The notes: generated from the sequence alone by a model not told the origin. 64,000 nt of DNA from Gnetum montanum (GCA_015680685.1 MNCI01023815.1:141959-205958); one strand, 5' to 3'; counted from the stretch's first letter, positions 23,089 to 35,480 are shown. Program-made: numbers and translations.

Positions 23089-24863
23089 CTATAATGCCAA
23101 AAAGAAATATGCACCACCATGAAATTCATGACAAAAAATAGTTATGGTTAGAATTTATCCTAAGTTATTTTTGATGAATGATAGGTGATGAAGGATTAAA
23201 AATTTATTATTGGACTCAATTATTATTAAATGATATATTTAAATATGTCAAATATGTTCCTAATAAAACTAATGAAGAGAAAAGCTTTGACAAAGATTTT
23301 CAATACTTGCATGTTGAGGAGGACTAATATGAAGACATCATTCCTCAAGTATAAGATCAACTAGAGCATGACTTCAAGATACTAAATCAACACATGTTAA
23401 AATGTACTTATTTTCAAATAAATAAATATGAGATGCTTGGATTAAGGAATTGAGATAGCATGACTGATTAGTGATGAAATGTTAAATATTCCATGTTGCT
23501 TGACTTAATACTAATACATTATCTTGCTAGGAAACCTCAACATAGTTCTTGCCTTGTAATTAATAAAATCAAGTTTTCAAACAGTACACCAATACAAATA
23601 GGATTGTGTTAGTGCATTTGCACTAATGTAGATGGATTGGCACATATGTGAAAGAATAATATATTGGTGTAGGAATGAAAAAAAAATTCTAATTAAGTAT
23701 TAACTCATTGATCTTTTGGTCCTTGGTGGGGATGACACCTAAGAGATTGAGAGACTCAAGTTGGAAGATAGCACATGTACCTATGCTATAATGTGCAAAA
23801 TTATAAATGATAAGGAACCAAAAAATTAAGTTAATCCATGAGGTCTCACAAAGGATGAAAGTTGTAAACTCAAGAGAAGCACTTAATCAATGATATATGA
23901 CTCAACCTAAAATTCTTATCATTCTTTGAACAAGTGTCAAAAGAAGTTTTAGAAGAAGTGCAAGAAATGAATACCACCTAGATTGTAATGCTTGAAATTT
24001 AGTCACTTATAATAATTTTTTTTAGGATGTAATTTTTGTACAATGGCTAACTACTTGAAAATTTTTTTAAATATGATACAGGTAATTTTGTCATGTAGTT
24101 AGTCTAGTCCCTAGTTACCCTACAATTTTTTTGTAATTGAACTTCATCCATGTTGTATAATATGAAGACAATATTTTGGTAATTTTTTGTGGTATGATAA
24201 AATCTCAAATATCCTATGTCAATCAGTTTAAGGATAATATAGTGTTTCACCGAGAAACACCAACATAGCAAGCTTTTGAATACAATGACTTTATTTGCAT
24301 TAGTGTAGATGCATTAACACAATGCTCATCCTAGCCTATAAATATACATATTGGGATACAAAAAATTAGTTGATTTTAATCAATAGTAACTAAAATCTTA
24401 TAATTTTATTTCATGATTTGCAGTGGTTACCAAGTACCTATGTGACTTAACTATTCTTCTTTGCTCATATCTTTGAAAAGCTAGATCCTTTACCATTTGC
24501 CATTTTTTCAAATCATCTTTAGTTATTTTATTTGGCCTTCCTTTCAAAAATACCTTTTCTAACTATAATAGTGATGCAAAAACCTTTTCCAATGAGCTTG
24601 TTATTTGATAACTCTATACATTTATTTAATATCAAGAAATAGTGTTTGGTTGATATAAACATAAATTTCATCAAATTTTGAAATGATAATGATGATGAAT
24701 TAAATCACATGATAACTATTTGTGATAATTCAAGAATTATACTAAATGTTAACTTATGGTTAGGAGCATGATTAGTTAATACTTCTTTGAAAATTTTTAA
24801 AAGTTTAGTTTATATTCTTAATATAAATATCTAGCATTATCATCATATGTCATTATTAAGTTT
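23089..24863 (+). other. Unassigned AT-rich sequence
   Basis: No gene recognised. Two places (about 23610-23645 and 24288-24345) share a 25-bp 'gca-ta-tgtagatg-att' motif. The second is followed by CCTATAAATATAC, so these may be scraps of an eroded LTR of the same broad type. A broken reading frame at about 23250-23420 could not be identified. Confidence 0.4.
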
Positions 24864-25027
24864 GGAAGGCATTGGAACTTAAAATAATTAAAATATAGGT
24901 ACACCCCAAGAGTTTTAGAAGTTTATACCTCACTACTACCTAGTAGAATCAAACCTATGACTTGGGGTTATAAGGCCAAGACCCATACCACTAGGAAAAC
25001 ACCTCATTATTCATCATTATTAAGTTT
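24850..25027 (-). mobile_element. tRNA-derived SINE (second family) with 14-bp target duplication
   Basis: A 150-bp insertion (24864-25013) is bounded by identical 14-bp direct repeats TCATTATTAAGTTT at 24850-24863 and 25014-25027. Read on the minus strand, the head looks like a tRNA. CCTAGTGGTATGGG (A-box region, 24982-24995) is followed by an anticodon-arm-like stem CTTGG...CCAAG and the B-box AGGTTTGATTCT at 24944-24955. The 3' part is not tRNA-related and has no long poly(A). A tRNA-derived SINE mobilised by LINE machinery explains all of this. It differs from the family at 22916 and 56356. Confidence 0.75.
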
Positions 25028-25361
25028 TACTAGTGCATTAGAATCTCATATGATTAGCAACATTTGAAGAAAGTGCCTATTTCTCTAGTGAATAATTTTA
25101 TCAATTACCTTTAAGATTAGCATGAGTTTTGATGGTACATAAATTCTAATAAATTTCCTACAAAAGGCATGTGTTGATATTAGCAATAATGAAATAGTGG
25201 GTCTTACATTCATGGTATGCTCTAAGTAAAAAATATTAATTTTTTTAAAGATGTTCCCTCCAATTTTCAAGAAACGATACCATAGGATTTCTAAGGCTTC
25301 AAATTTTTAAAAGAGACTTAATAAAGAATAATGTATTAAATAAAAAGAAGCATGATTTTTT
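25028..25361 (+). other. Unassigned AT-rich sequence beside LINE tail
   Basis: No gene or repeat recognised. The short minus-strand open frame at 25085-25270 has no family motif. Confidence 0.4.
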
Positions 25362-25775
25362 CATCATCATCATCATTGTTCAAGCCTTGCCCCAACAAAA
25401 TGTGGTCAACTACATAAGTTCTTTTTCATCATTTATCTTTATGAATATATAGATTTTTGTTTATTTACAATTTCTTCAAATCATATTCAATTTTTTTCCT
25501 ATGTCCTTTTTTTTTCTTGGAACAATAATCTAACAATGTTTTTATAAGCTCATTATCTGATCCTCTTTGCACATGTCCAAACCATTTAAGATGTCCTTCC
25601 TATAACTTATCTAAAATAGAAGTTAGTCTAAGTCTTCATTGAATGTCTGTATTATGTCATTTATCTCTTCTAGTAACATTTAATATCCATCTAATCATTA
25701 TCATTTATGCTATATGATTTATTGTTGATGTCTCTTTTGTACTATCCAACATTCAACACCATATAATATAGGAGG
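25362..25775 (-). pseudogene. 3' end of a LINE reverse-transcriptase ORF
   Basis: Read on the minus strand it gives PPILYGVECWIVQKRH (from about 25775 down), then GHLKWFGHVQRGSDNELIKT near 25592-25533, and ends shortly before a (ATG)n tail at 25362-25378. ILYGVECW followed by LKWFGHVQR is the usual C-terminal signature of plant non-LTR retrotransposon ORF2, and a short simple-repeat tail suits the RTE-like type. Stops and at least one frameshift make it dead. The 5' part is cut off exactly where element C's LTR begins, so C inserted into this LINE. The clade assignment is from remembered motifs and needs a search. Confidence 0.72.
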
Positions 25776-26626
25776 TGATAAAGAGTCAATAACTTTACTA
25801 CATCAATGAGCATGCATTTACATAGCCCCATCAATGCATCCTTTGATGCATTAATGCATATGCTTAGATGTAATTTAGACATATTATTATATAAATGCAC
25901 ATACCATCCACATTTATGGAAACCTTTGGATATTCTTGTAGTGAAGCTCTTATAGTTCTTTCTTATGAGTTACCTAAAATTTCTTCTAAGTTCTTACAAC
26001 AAGGATAGAATTGATTAAATGGAGTTTTATTCAAGTGCATGATGTACATGGATACTTTAGCATTTTGGCAATAAAATCAAGATTGATTCCCTCCATTGTA
26101 AAACTTGGAATAGTTTACTTTATTTTTAGTAATTTAATTTATGATGCATTTCACTTTCTAGCACTTAGATAATTAGTATTTTATTCCGCAATTGCATAAG
26201 TATTATCACTTTCAACATAAGTATTAACATTTGGTAATTCTAGTAATGGATACTTGGTATCCCTAGTAGTAGCCATTTGGTAGTCCAACAAAGTTAGTAT
26301 AAGTTCAAGATCCAAATGAAGGATACAAATGGATGCTTTATTCTTAGGCTAGATTATATTATTCTTAGTTCAATGGTTAGGAATTAATATTTTAAATCAT
26401 TCTATTATTTTGAATATTTTAATTATGAATATATATCTTATACCTTAGTCACCCTTAACCTTACCCATTAAACTACACAAGTAATGGTCGAGAAAATAAC
26501 TACTAACAATGTTACACCTAATTATTTAAAATACTTTCAACCTCACATTCAATGAAATTCAATTGAATCACCTATATACATTTATGATTTGTACGGTTGG
26601 GTGTAGGATATACTCATCGCTTATCA
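25776..26626 (+). repeat. 5' LTR of element C (about 851 bp)
   Basis: It starts TGATAAAGAG, where it interrupts the LINE frame, and ends GCTTATCA next to a primer site. It has TATAAATG at 25890-25897, AATAAA at 26070-26075, and the family block 'ttggtaattctagtaatgg...'. The start is less certain than the end because U3 has diverged. Confidence 0.82.
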
Positions 26627-26627
26627 T

Positions 26628-26645
26628 TGGCATTGTTTCCAAAGA
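26628..26645 (+). other. Primer-binding site, tRNA-Asp type (C)
   Basis: TGGCATTGTTTCCAAAGA compares with the plant tRNA-Asp complement TGGCGCCGTTGCCGGGGA. All but one of the differences are C-to-T or G-to-A changes. It lies one base after the LTR end. Confidence 0.7.
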
Positions 26646-26771
26646 AAGCTTTGTGTGCTAAATTTTCTAAATCATTAAATTATACAAAGATCATAGTAGA
26701 AACATTATAAACCACTAAGGGAAATTTTGATAATATTTTACTCAGGGCACACTATGAGAACAAACTAAAAG

Positions 26772-26840
26772 ATGTTTTCTTCTTGCAAGGTTGATTCCCC
26801 ACTTGTGGATGATAATAATAAAACTTATGATAAATCAAAG
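26772..26840 (+). pseudogene. gag: Element C gag, first codons before insertion of D
   Basis: The ATG at 26772 opens MFSSCKVDSP, which matches the gag N-terminus of E (MSFSSCKLDD at 43790) and the MSSSL start in D. After 23 codons the frame is cut by the LTR of element D at 26841. The last five bases, CAAAG, recur at 39916-39920, where gag of C resumes. Confidence 0.75.
26836..26840 (+). repeat. Left target-site duplication of element D (CAAAG)
   Basis: Identical to 39916-39920 on the far side of D. A 5-bp duplication is typical of Ty3/gypsy integrase. Confidence 0.85.
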
Positions 26841-27799
26841 TGATGAGCCTCAAAGTGTCACGTTAATGGGCCCCCATTAATATGGTCTCATAGACAAGCC
26901 CTTGTTGATGGGGCCCTATTGACATGGTGTTGCCCCATCGACAGGGCTACATCAATGTAGTGTTTACTATGTCTACAGGGCCCCATCAATGCAGCCATGT
27001 AATAAAAACTATAAATATGAGCTCATAGCTATGTTTAGAGGGAGAAAAGTCTTAGTTGTAGTAGAGATCTTGCAGTTTTTTCATTTGAGAGTTAGAATCT
27101 TTCTTTGAGTGCTTGCAGCAAGAGTCAGAAAGTGTACAGATCTTTATTCGAGCATTGTTATACTTGAACCACACCGGTATGTATAGCAGGAAAGATAAAC
27201 CTTTTCATCAAACATTGCAGCACTTAGAATAGATTAATGATTTATTTATGCATTTACTATTTTCATTCAATATGCAATTAATTAAGCTCAATTAGACTTT
27301 AAGCAATTAGTTAATTAATTAAGCTAAATATATTAAGCACATGAGTATGAACACTTCGAGCATAAACATGTATGTTCTTGGTAATCCCAACAGCATTATT
27401 GCTTAGTTCACCCAATAGCATAATGCTTGGTAATCCATCAGTTTATACATGGGTTCAAGACATGTATGGAAAGTGGGACTAGATGCTTATGTTAGGACTA
27501 GATAGAGACTAGTTAAGTAGTTAAATTAAATTAGTTATTAAATCACTTAATCTCTCTACTTTAAGTACCAAGGAATATAAAACATAAAATAATAAAATCA
27601 TATGTCTTGATTGCACTTAACCATACCTTTGTACATCACAAGTGTAATTGAAAAGACAACGAATGACCATTAAGGTAGGATTCACTTCCTAGATGACTAG
27701 TGTACTAGAAGATGTAGAGTCTAAGAAATTCAATTGGATCATGTGTGAATGCTTCATGATTCATATGGTTGATCGTAGGGGTACCTTCAGTACTCATCA
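26841..27799 (+). repeat. 5' LTR of element D (959 bp)
   Basis: TGATGAGCCT to TACTCATCA. U3 holds several GGGCCC/CCATCGAC/CCATCAATG motifs, many forming short inverted repeats. TATAAATA lies at 27010-27017. The LTR is followed directly by the primer site. Confidence 0.94.
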
Positions 27800-27800
27800 T

Positions 27801-27820
27801 TAGCACTATTTCTGAGGACT
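27801..27820 (+). other. Primer-binding site, tRNA-Asp type (D)
   Basis: TAGCACTATTTCTGAGGACT aligns with the tRNA-Asp complement TGGCGCCGTTGCCGGGGACT; the differences are mostly transitions. It begins two bases after the LTR end. Confidence 0.68.
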
Positions 27821-28308
27821 CTTTTTTTTTCTTGAAACATGTACTAGCTAGGATTAGTGAACATCACTAACATCATTGGATGAACCCCAAGGTCAACATC
27901 AATCTCATACATAATATAATTATATAAGCACATTGATATTCTATTTTTTTGCAAAATGTCTTCTTCTCTTAGGCATGACAATGTTAACCAGCTGGCCCCA
28001 CAAAAGTGCAAGATGGTATATACTCATCTAGATGAGTATGTGCCTAATTTCATCTTCATCCTATACTAGGATGAACAACTACGATGGCGTGACATGGAAG
28101 GCAACATTGTAATGCCTCCTAATCAATCTATGCCCATGATGCTTCTTCAAACTCTTAAGAAGTTAGGCATCCATGATCTTCAAGAGGAGTACATTGTGCA
28201 TGATTACGACTACCAAGATTACCATCCCATTGAAACACAATGCCAAAGACATCAACACTAGGAGAAGCAACACGAGTTTGTAAAGGGGAAATGGTTCACC
28301 AATCCCTT

Positions 28309-28441
28309 ATTTCTACTAAAACAAGATGATAATGAAGATCCTCTCTCTAGGGGATCTCAACATAAAAACTCTCCNATTTCTACTAAAACAAGATAATAAT
28401 GAAGATCCTCTCTCTAGGGGATCTCAACATAAAAACTCTCC
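28309..28441. other. Assembly join: N with 66-bp duplicated flanks
   Basis: The N at 28375 lies between 28309-28374 and 28376-28441, which differ at one base (gatgat/gataat). Element E has this gag segment once, so this is an unmerged overlap. Confidence 0.9.
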
Positions 28442-29347
28442 ATCCCTCATTACTGGTGATGGGAGTGTGAACCCAAATCTACATTTCACTATCAACAATC
28501 CAGGTTCAAGAAAAGATGGCAAGAAAAGCAGGGACTCAAACAAGCATCAAGATGATAAAAAACCTAATGAATGTGGCTACGAAAACTGAAGGGGAGTTGG
28601 CAGATACCATCATGGTGGTAGTCCTCCTCCCTCTTCACCTTCTTCATCTACATCTTCTTCTTCCTCTTCTTTTGGTTCTGAAAAACTCTATAGAAGGAAC
28701 AATCATGAAGGAGGTGAGTAGCAGGACAATAATACTAGTTTCCATGCCCACAATCATCGAAGAAGTAATACAGGACATCATCAGTGATGATGATGAGCCT
28801 TTGTTAAAAACTTGAAGCATGCTTAAGATTGTATAGGTAGTTAAGATCCCAACTAGGCATGTGAAAGATAGTCAAATCAAGCACTTAGACATCAAAAATA
28901 TCCCAAGATTTGAGGGGAGATATAACTTTGATCCACAAAACCATCTACAAGCCTTTCACAATGTTTGTGGCTTACAAAACATAGAGAATGACTAGCAAAA
29001 ATTGAAGCTATTTCCCAAGACACTCATCAAAGAGGTAGAAAGCTAGTACCAATCCTTTCAACTATAATTCATTCACATATGGAGTGCCATGCTAGAACTA
29101 TTTAATGACAAGTACCAAACATACTCTAGAGTGTCTAATCTGAGAAGGCAAATCCAAGGCTATAAATAGGGAACACATGAGCGCTTGGATGCCACCATGG
29201 GTAGATATTATTCTTTCTTACATCAAGGCCTTAGCCATGATTATTCTTAGAGGGAAGAACTCCACCACATCATCGATGGACTCAGAGTAGAAACCGGAAG
29301 AACTCTTGGGATTTATGCCCAAGGGAGATTGTCTGAACTAAGAGCTC

Positions 29348-29449
29348 AGTAGATATAAAGGCTGATAGAGTGGGTAGAAAAATAAGAATGTGAGTTGNTA
29401 GTAGATATAAAGGCTGATAGAGTGGGTAGAAAAATAAGAATGTGAGTTG
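29348..29449. other. Assembly join: N with 50-bp duplicated flanks
   Basis: The N at 29398 sits between near-identical copies 29348-29397 and 29400-29449. It is absent from the same place in B and E. Confidence 0.9.
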
Positions 29450-30480
29450 TGAAGAAGGAAAAGTGCAGAAAAGGAACCCTTCCATCAGAAAAAGAGAGGT
29501 CCAATTCTATGATGAGTCACCACTCAACGATATGGTAACCAAGAAAACCTTGTCCATACAAAAATCCATTTATAATATTTTAGCAAAGGTTGATAAATTA
29601 TGGGACTCTTTGAATGAAAAATTCCAAACTACTATGAAGATTTCTAAATAATCCAAAGAGCAGAATAGCAATCGCAACCGTAGGAGGCATAAAGAAACTG
29701 AATGTGGCTACCAAAGCAATAAGGACAAAGCTGTTGTAGTAGAAGAAGTTGTGGAAACAAACTTTGATGATGATTTTGGGTGTGACATTTGTCAATATGA
29801 ACATTCAAAGGGATATTGCCCTATGGTGTCACACTTACAAGAGTCTAGGATGTATGTGTTGAATCCTCAACTAGCACAAAGGCAAGCACCCAAACGATTA
29901 CCTTATCCTCAAGGAAATCCAAGGCAAGTCCACTAACAATAATAAGCTTACTATCTAAGTGAAGCTCCACTACAACCATATGAGCAATACTAATAATGGC
30001 ACCAAGTACAATCATGGGGAATGACACCACCAAGACAACAATACCCTTACAGGCAGCCAGATTTATATGGATACTATGTTCAACAACCCATTTCTCCATG
30101 AAGCTCTGTAAGCAATGGCCCATTCCAACATCACTATTATCCTCCAAAGTACAATTGAACTCATTCACCATCTACTTGAGGGGAGCATTCATATTTATAC
30201 CACCCTCAGCATTTGTTTGCATACATCCCTCTGCCCTCAACCTAATTACCTCCTACTCCATCCATGGAAGGTGAAATTCCCCCACAAGTGCAACAACAAA
30301 ATGCTACGAGGGTTGTAAATTTACAATCGACCTTCCAGCTAAGTGGTTTAGATAATCGATCTAGGAAATAATCATTTTTTCAACCCAATAGTCCTTCCAA
30401 ACCCTCACAACCTAATGCGAGTAGTTTCCTCTATCTCTAGCACCCTCATCCTCTACATCAAACACATTCGAGAGCCCTTC

Positions 30481-33400
30481 AAACCAAATGCCACCTCAAA
30501 TTCACACATTGATGTTAACTCATGTTGTCTCTGATTGGATCAAGGCTGGAAACATTCCCATGAAAATATCTAACTTAGGAAGTCCTCTTATTTACTTTTA
30601 GATCATTAGACATAGCCATGCAAGGCTCTTCTTGATTTTGGTTCTAGTGTCAATCTCATCTCTTATGACATGTACAAGGCCTAGAACCTACCACCTCTCA
30701 AGAAGAGCAATATTCATTTGGAATTGGCAAACCAATCAATCACTATCCCTTTGGGATTAGTGGAGGACATTGTGATCATAGTTTGTGGGTGGTCCTATCC
30801 TACCAATTTTTTAGTGATCAAGGTAGAAAACTACAAAGGTAACTTTTCCATCATTATGGGACATGCATGGTTGAGCACTATTGATACACGAATGGGCGTT
30901 AGGGACCTCTCCTTGAAAATATCTAAGAAGAATAAATTTGAACAACTTGAGAAGAAGTCAGTTCCATGCATCACATATAATTTCAAGATAGAGCCCCTAC
31001 AATTAAAAACTCTACTAGCCGACATGGAGTATGAATTTTTTAAAAAAGGTAAGCCGATTATAATCAATGTAGATCTTTCTCCTAAACAAAAAGACAAGCT
31101 ATTAGAAATGGTCAACAAATGGCCAATAGCCTTTGCTTGGTCATATCTTGAGCTAACCAAAATTACTCTAAGGATATGCCAACATTGTATCTACACTGAC
31201 CTAGCCATGAAGTCAAGAAGGCAGCTACAAAGGCAACTGAACCTCAAGTTGAAGAAGATCATCAAGGAGGAAATAGAACAACTCCTCAAGGAAAGGTTCA
31301 TCTACCCCATCGTGAATACTGAGTGGGTTAGCCCACTCATAATTGTGCCAAAGAAAGGTGGCAAGTGTTGAGTCTGCATCAACTTTAGGCTATTGAATAT
31401 GACAACATTTAAAGATCATTTTCCATTGTCATTTGTGGACCAAGTATTAGACACCATATTTGGGCATTGTTATTATAGCTTCTTGGATGGTTATAGTGGC
31501 TATAACCAAATCTAGATTGCACCTAAAGATCAAGCCAAAACAAAATTCATGAGTCCCTTGGGGACTTTTTCATATTGCAAGATGTTGTTTGGTCTATGCA
31601 ATGCCCCTACAACATTTCAACACCTAGTCCTTAGTATTTTTCAATAGCAAATTAGTAGTGGGGTAGAAGCCTTTATTGATGACTTTTCTACCTATGGGGC
31701 TACATTTGAGTAAGCCTTGGATTGCCTTAAGCAAGTACTAAAAGATGTGTTCAGACGCACCTTAGGCTTAATTGGCAGAAAATCCATTTAATGGTCTAGG
31801 AAGGCATAGTACTAGGGCATAGAATTACTCAGGCAAGAATTGAGGTAGACCCTGAAAAGATAAGGGTCATCCAAGGAATCACACACCAACCAAAGATAGT
31901 CAAAGATGTCTAATCATTCCTTGGATACAGTGGCTACTACCAATAGTTTACAAATAATTTCTCTAAGATCACAATGTTGTTGGTCAAGCTTACAAAGAAA
32001 GATGTTCCATTCATCTAGACTAAGGAATGTGAACATGCATTTTAATATCTAAAGAAAAAACTAGTAGAAACTCCAATTCTATGAGCACCAGACTTGTTTA
32101 GATCATTTCATATAATGAAAAATGCATCTAGTTATGCCTTGGGAGTTGTGCTTACATAGTTGGACGATAAGAAGTGCCCATATTACATCCACTGCACTAG
32201 CCAAAGCATTGTGGGTGCATAGTTGAATTACATCACAATTAAGAAAGAACTAATGGCAATGGTGTATAGTCTCAAAAAGTTTAAGCACTATGTGCTTCAC
32301 TATCAGGTGTTTGTGCACATAGATCACAGTGTCATCAACTTCCTAATAAACAAGCCAACAATGAATCCCCTTATTATACAATGGCTCATCTTGTAAGAAT
32401 TTAATCTCGTAATGATAAATCAAAATGGAACTGAGAATGTGGTCACTAACCATCTCTCTTAATTAAGATGGGATCACAAAGAGGAGGAGAGCTCGCTCTT
32501 TGATTAATTTCTAAATAAACTCTTCTTTACAAGAGAAATAAATGAACAAATTCCCAAAGAAATAAAATGGTATGATGGAATCCTCACTTACCTTCTCACT
32601 CAAGAGATGCCACAAGATCTAGACTTTAGGAAGAAATAACATTTTCTTCATCAGGCTAAGTACTTCATGGAATCAACAAACACCTTTACAAGGTGCTCAC
32701 CAATGACCTGGTTTGTTAGTGTGTCCCTAATGCAGACCAATTTTGCATTCTTTGGGATGCTCATGAAGTCCCTTGTAGAGGCCACCATGCTAGAAGATGC
32801 ATGGCCATAAAAATCCTAATGGCAGAATACTATTGGCCTATAATCTTCAAATATGCCCACCATTTTTCTGATCCTATGAGTGTTGTTAATGAGATGGTGA
32901 GATGACTGCTTGAATGAAGGATCCCCAATAGTGGATTCAACCACTGAAGCCCTTTGACATATGGGGCATTGACCTCATGGCTTCCATCACACCCATGTCC
33001 AATAAAAAGTCATACATCATCGTAATAGTTGACTACTACATCAAATGGGTAGAAGAAGTAGTTGTCAGCAACTATACATCATCCACTACTACTAGATTTG
33101 TACAACAACATATTGTAAATAGGTTTGGGGTGCCACATGCACTAATTTCTAACAATGGAACTCATTTTATAAGTGCCACTTTTCAAAAACTCATGCAATT
33201 CTTGGGGGTCGAATATAAATTAACAACACCCTATCAGCCCCAAGTCAACAATCAAGCAGAGGTGACAAACAGGGAGATTATGAAGATTCTAATAAAAACT
33301 ATCAACAAATATAGGAGAGACTGGAGCACAAAACTCAATGATGTCCTTTGGGCCTACCACTCAACATGAAAACTCCCTATTGGCTATTCTCCCTATGAGT

Positions 33401-33830
33401 TAGTATACAAGAAACTTCCAATGCTCTTAATTCAATCTGAGCTCCATACACTCTCAACAACCTATGATCTGAATCTTGACCTAAGTCTTGCATAAAAAGA
33501 AAAACTGATCAACCTCAACATGCCATATGAAAACCAATTAGTGGTCATATCTTTGAACAAAGTGCACAAAGAATATAAAAAGAAATGTCATGATCTTAGA
33601 ATATGGAAAGTAAAATTTTAACCTGGAGATAAGGTTTTCTACTAGAACCCCACATACGTACCCAAAAAAACAAAGTTTCAAAAATTATGGGAGGAACCTT
33701 ATACAATTAACAAAACCTTTCCTTCTAGGGCCATAACCATATAAAAACCTCAAAGCCCAAATAAAAGTCAATTGGTCAACATCCAACAAGTGAAACCTTT
33801 CCATGAGCTAAGGCAAGCCAATGCAATAAA
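30481..33830 (+). pseudogene. pol: Element D pol (PR-RT-RH-IN), decayed
   Basis: The protease starts near 30500, with active site LLDFGSSVNLIS at about 30632-30667. The longest open frame in the window, 30718-31371 (217 codons), covers the protease C-terminus (IIMGHAWLSTIDTRMG), the linker, and the RT N-terminus up to WVSPLIIVPKKGGKC. RT continues to a catalytic FIDDF box at about 31673-31687, with both Asp retained. RNase H lies at about 32235-32465. The integrase zinc region is near 32750-32900. The integrase core is open over 32977-33369 with DYY, SNNGTHF (the second catalytic Asp has become Asn) and QAEVTNRE. A GPY/F-type tail occupies about 33600-33780. Scattered stops, largely TAG, break the rest. 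No chromodomain. Confidence 0.9.
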
Positions 33831-33883
33831 TACCTCAATGGATGAACAACCATGCTCAATTTTTTCAAATCTCCTTCTTCCAA

Positions 33884-33903
33884 TACAGTCGTGGGGAGAT
33901 AAC
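33884..33903 (+). other. Internal polypurine-tract-like site after pol (D)
   Basis: TACAGTCGTGGGGAGATAAC follows pol and precedes CATCCATACTAATCA. It aligns with the sites in A, B and F and with this element's own 3' tract (CAATCGTGGAGATA, 39020-39033). Confidence 0.5.
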
Positions 33904-35480
33904 CATCCATACTAATCACCCACATGGCTTCTTAATTTTTCTGTTTTTTGTTTTACACATTTTTGTCTTTATAGTTATTTATTTTACACCTTTTTGATTT
34001 TCAAAATTTTTCCTATTTTACACTATTATTTTTTTTTACACCATTGTTAGTACATTTAAATATTTCTTGAATATTTTATACTTTCTTATATATTTTACTT
34101 TATTTTGGTGTGATTTTCAAATTTTCATTAATAAATGTGCTTTGTTCCAATAGGACATAGTGGTGCTATAACTATTACTAATGGTGATTTATGCTTTATG
34201 TTTTGTTTGCTAATGTCTAGTTTCTATTTTTGAATACTTGTATTGATGGCTAAGTCATGGTTTCTTTTTCATGGAATAGGCAATGAGTCCACAACATCCA
34301 CCCATCCTCAAACTCTATGGTTTTCCTTGGAAATTTGACGTCCCTTTCATTAAATAAACTTTCAATAAATCTGTGACCTTGGTAGTTTCCATAATTGGGA
34401 AGGATTCAAAGGTTTGCACAATGTGTGACTTCAAGGGAACTCAATACTCTTTGTACTCTTCTACTTGCTTGGGTGCTTGAGTGTTTTCATCAACTTCTCA
34501 CCGTTCCATATCAACCAATAACAAGAAGTTAACTAAAATCTTTGCATGGTGTGGTTCCCATCCAAAACGAAAAAAAACAAATAAACAAAAATAAAATAAA
34601 AAAAGAGAAAAAATAAAAAAAACATGATGAAAATTCAAAGCACATCCCTTAGACAAATAAATGGGCTACAAGCATTGGTTATGGGACTAGAAAGACATGT
34701 AAATGATGCCTGAAGGTCCCCTCTAACTAAGGTCCTCTCTCACTTCCTACTTTCTTCTCTTTCCTTTATGGAATGGTGGTTGTTTTGTGGGAGTATTCTT
34801 GTGTCTCAAGGGGATGGATCAATCTTGGAGTGGTGATGCAAAGTCACTAAAAAGTGATTGGTTTTGGTATGGACTAAGGATGGATCTCCTCAGGTCATTT
34901 TAAACATGAACTCCACAAGGGACTTCTTATGACCTTAATTTAGAATTCCATTCCACCTTTTTATATCATCAATTTATGCTATCCATAAATCACCTCACTA
35001 GTGATGTCCATGTTCTTGATTTAGTGTCTTGGCTTGATGTGCTTGAATTCTTTGGTAGAATCTTCTGAGTTTTGATCCTTAACCTCCATCAGCCATTAAT
35101 CACCTATGGGACCCATGTACTCCTTAGGTTAAGGTTATTCAAGGGGAAACAAGGCATGTGCCTACGATGGGGACAACCCACTTGCATCTCTCTTGGTTGG
35201 GTTTGTTAAGCACCTAATCCTTAGGCATTCTTACAATTATAATCTTTCATATACCCATATTCTACATCAAATGATGTGCTTCTTTACATATTCTATTCAA
35301 TAAACACATTCTCTATCAAATTTTTGAATTTTTAGGCTTTCAAAGATCCTCTTTAATGATTTCATCATATTCTTGGCTTTTCTAGAACTCCATGAACCCC
35401 AAATTCATTGAAAAATTCCTTTTATTTTTTAAGATATTTAAAATTCAAAATTTTCCCTACATGCTCCTTATATAGGACCT
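33904..35480 (+). repeat. Post-pol untranslated spacer of element D
   Basis: It contains the conserved 'gggactagaaagacatgt...ctgaaggtcccctctaactaagg' block at 34685-34735, an A-rich run at 34566-34622, and other blocks shared with B and F in the same order. No reading frame is maintained between copies. Confidence 0.62.

Larger units (their letters stand above)
27956..30480 (+). pseudogene. gag: Element D gag (near full length, decayed)
   Basis: The ATG at 27956 opens MSSSLRHDNV, about 135 bp after the primer site. The N-terminal domain continues YTHLDEYVPNF and DMEGNIVMPP; the first stop is a TAG where E has CAG. A Ser/Asp-rich low-complexity stretch lies near 28440-28680. The capsid-type domain is at about 28985-29150 (LIKEVES, AMLELFNDKYQTYS). 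Open segments are 29442-29651 and 29751-29936. The second contains a knuckle CDICQYEHSKGYC at 29781-29819 with spacing CX2CX3HX4C, one residue shorter than the usual CCHC. A Pro/Tyr-rich tail follows. Two assembly joins (28375 and 29398) add false frameshifts. Confidence 0.85.

Noticed and set aside
23250-23420. Broken reading frame with acidic residues (roughly TNEEKSFDKDFQYLHVEED).
   Set aside because: No family motif and several stops; cannot be told from random sequence.
24288-24345. LTR-like U3 scrap with CCTATAAATATAC and 'gcattagtgtagatgcatt'.
   Set aside because: Too short and diverged to place; no ends, polypurine tract or R/U5 sequence nearby. Kept only as a remark.
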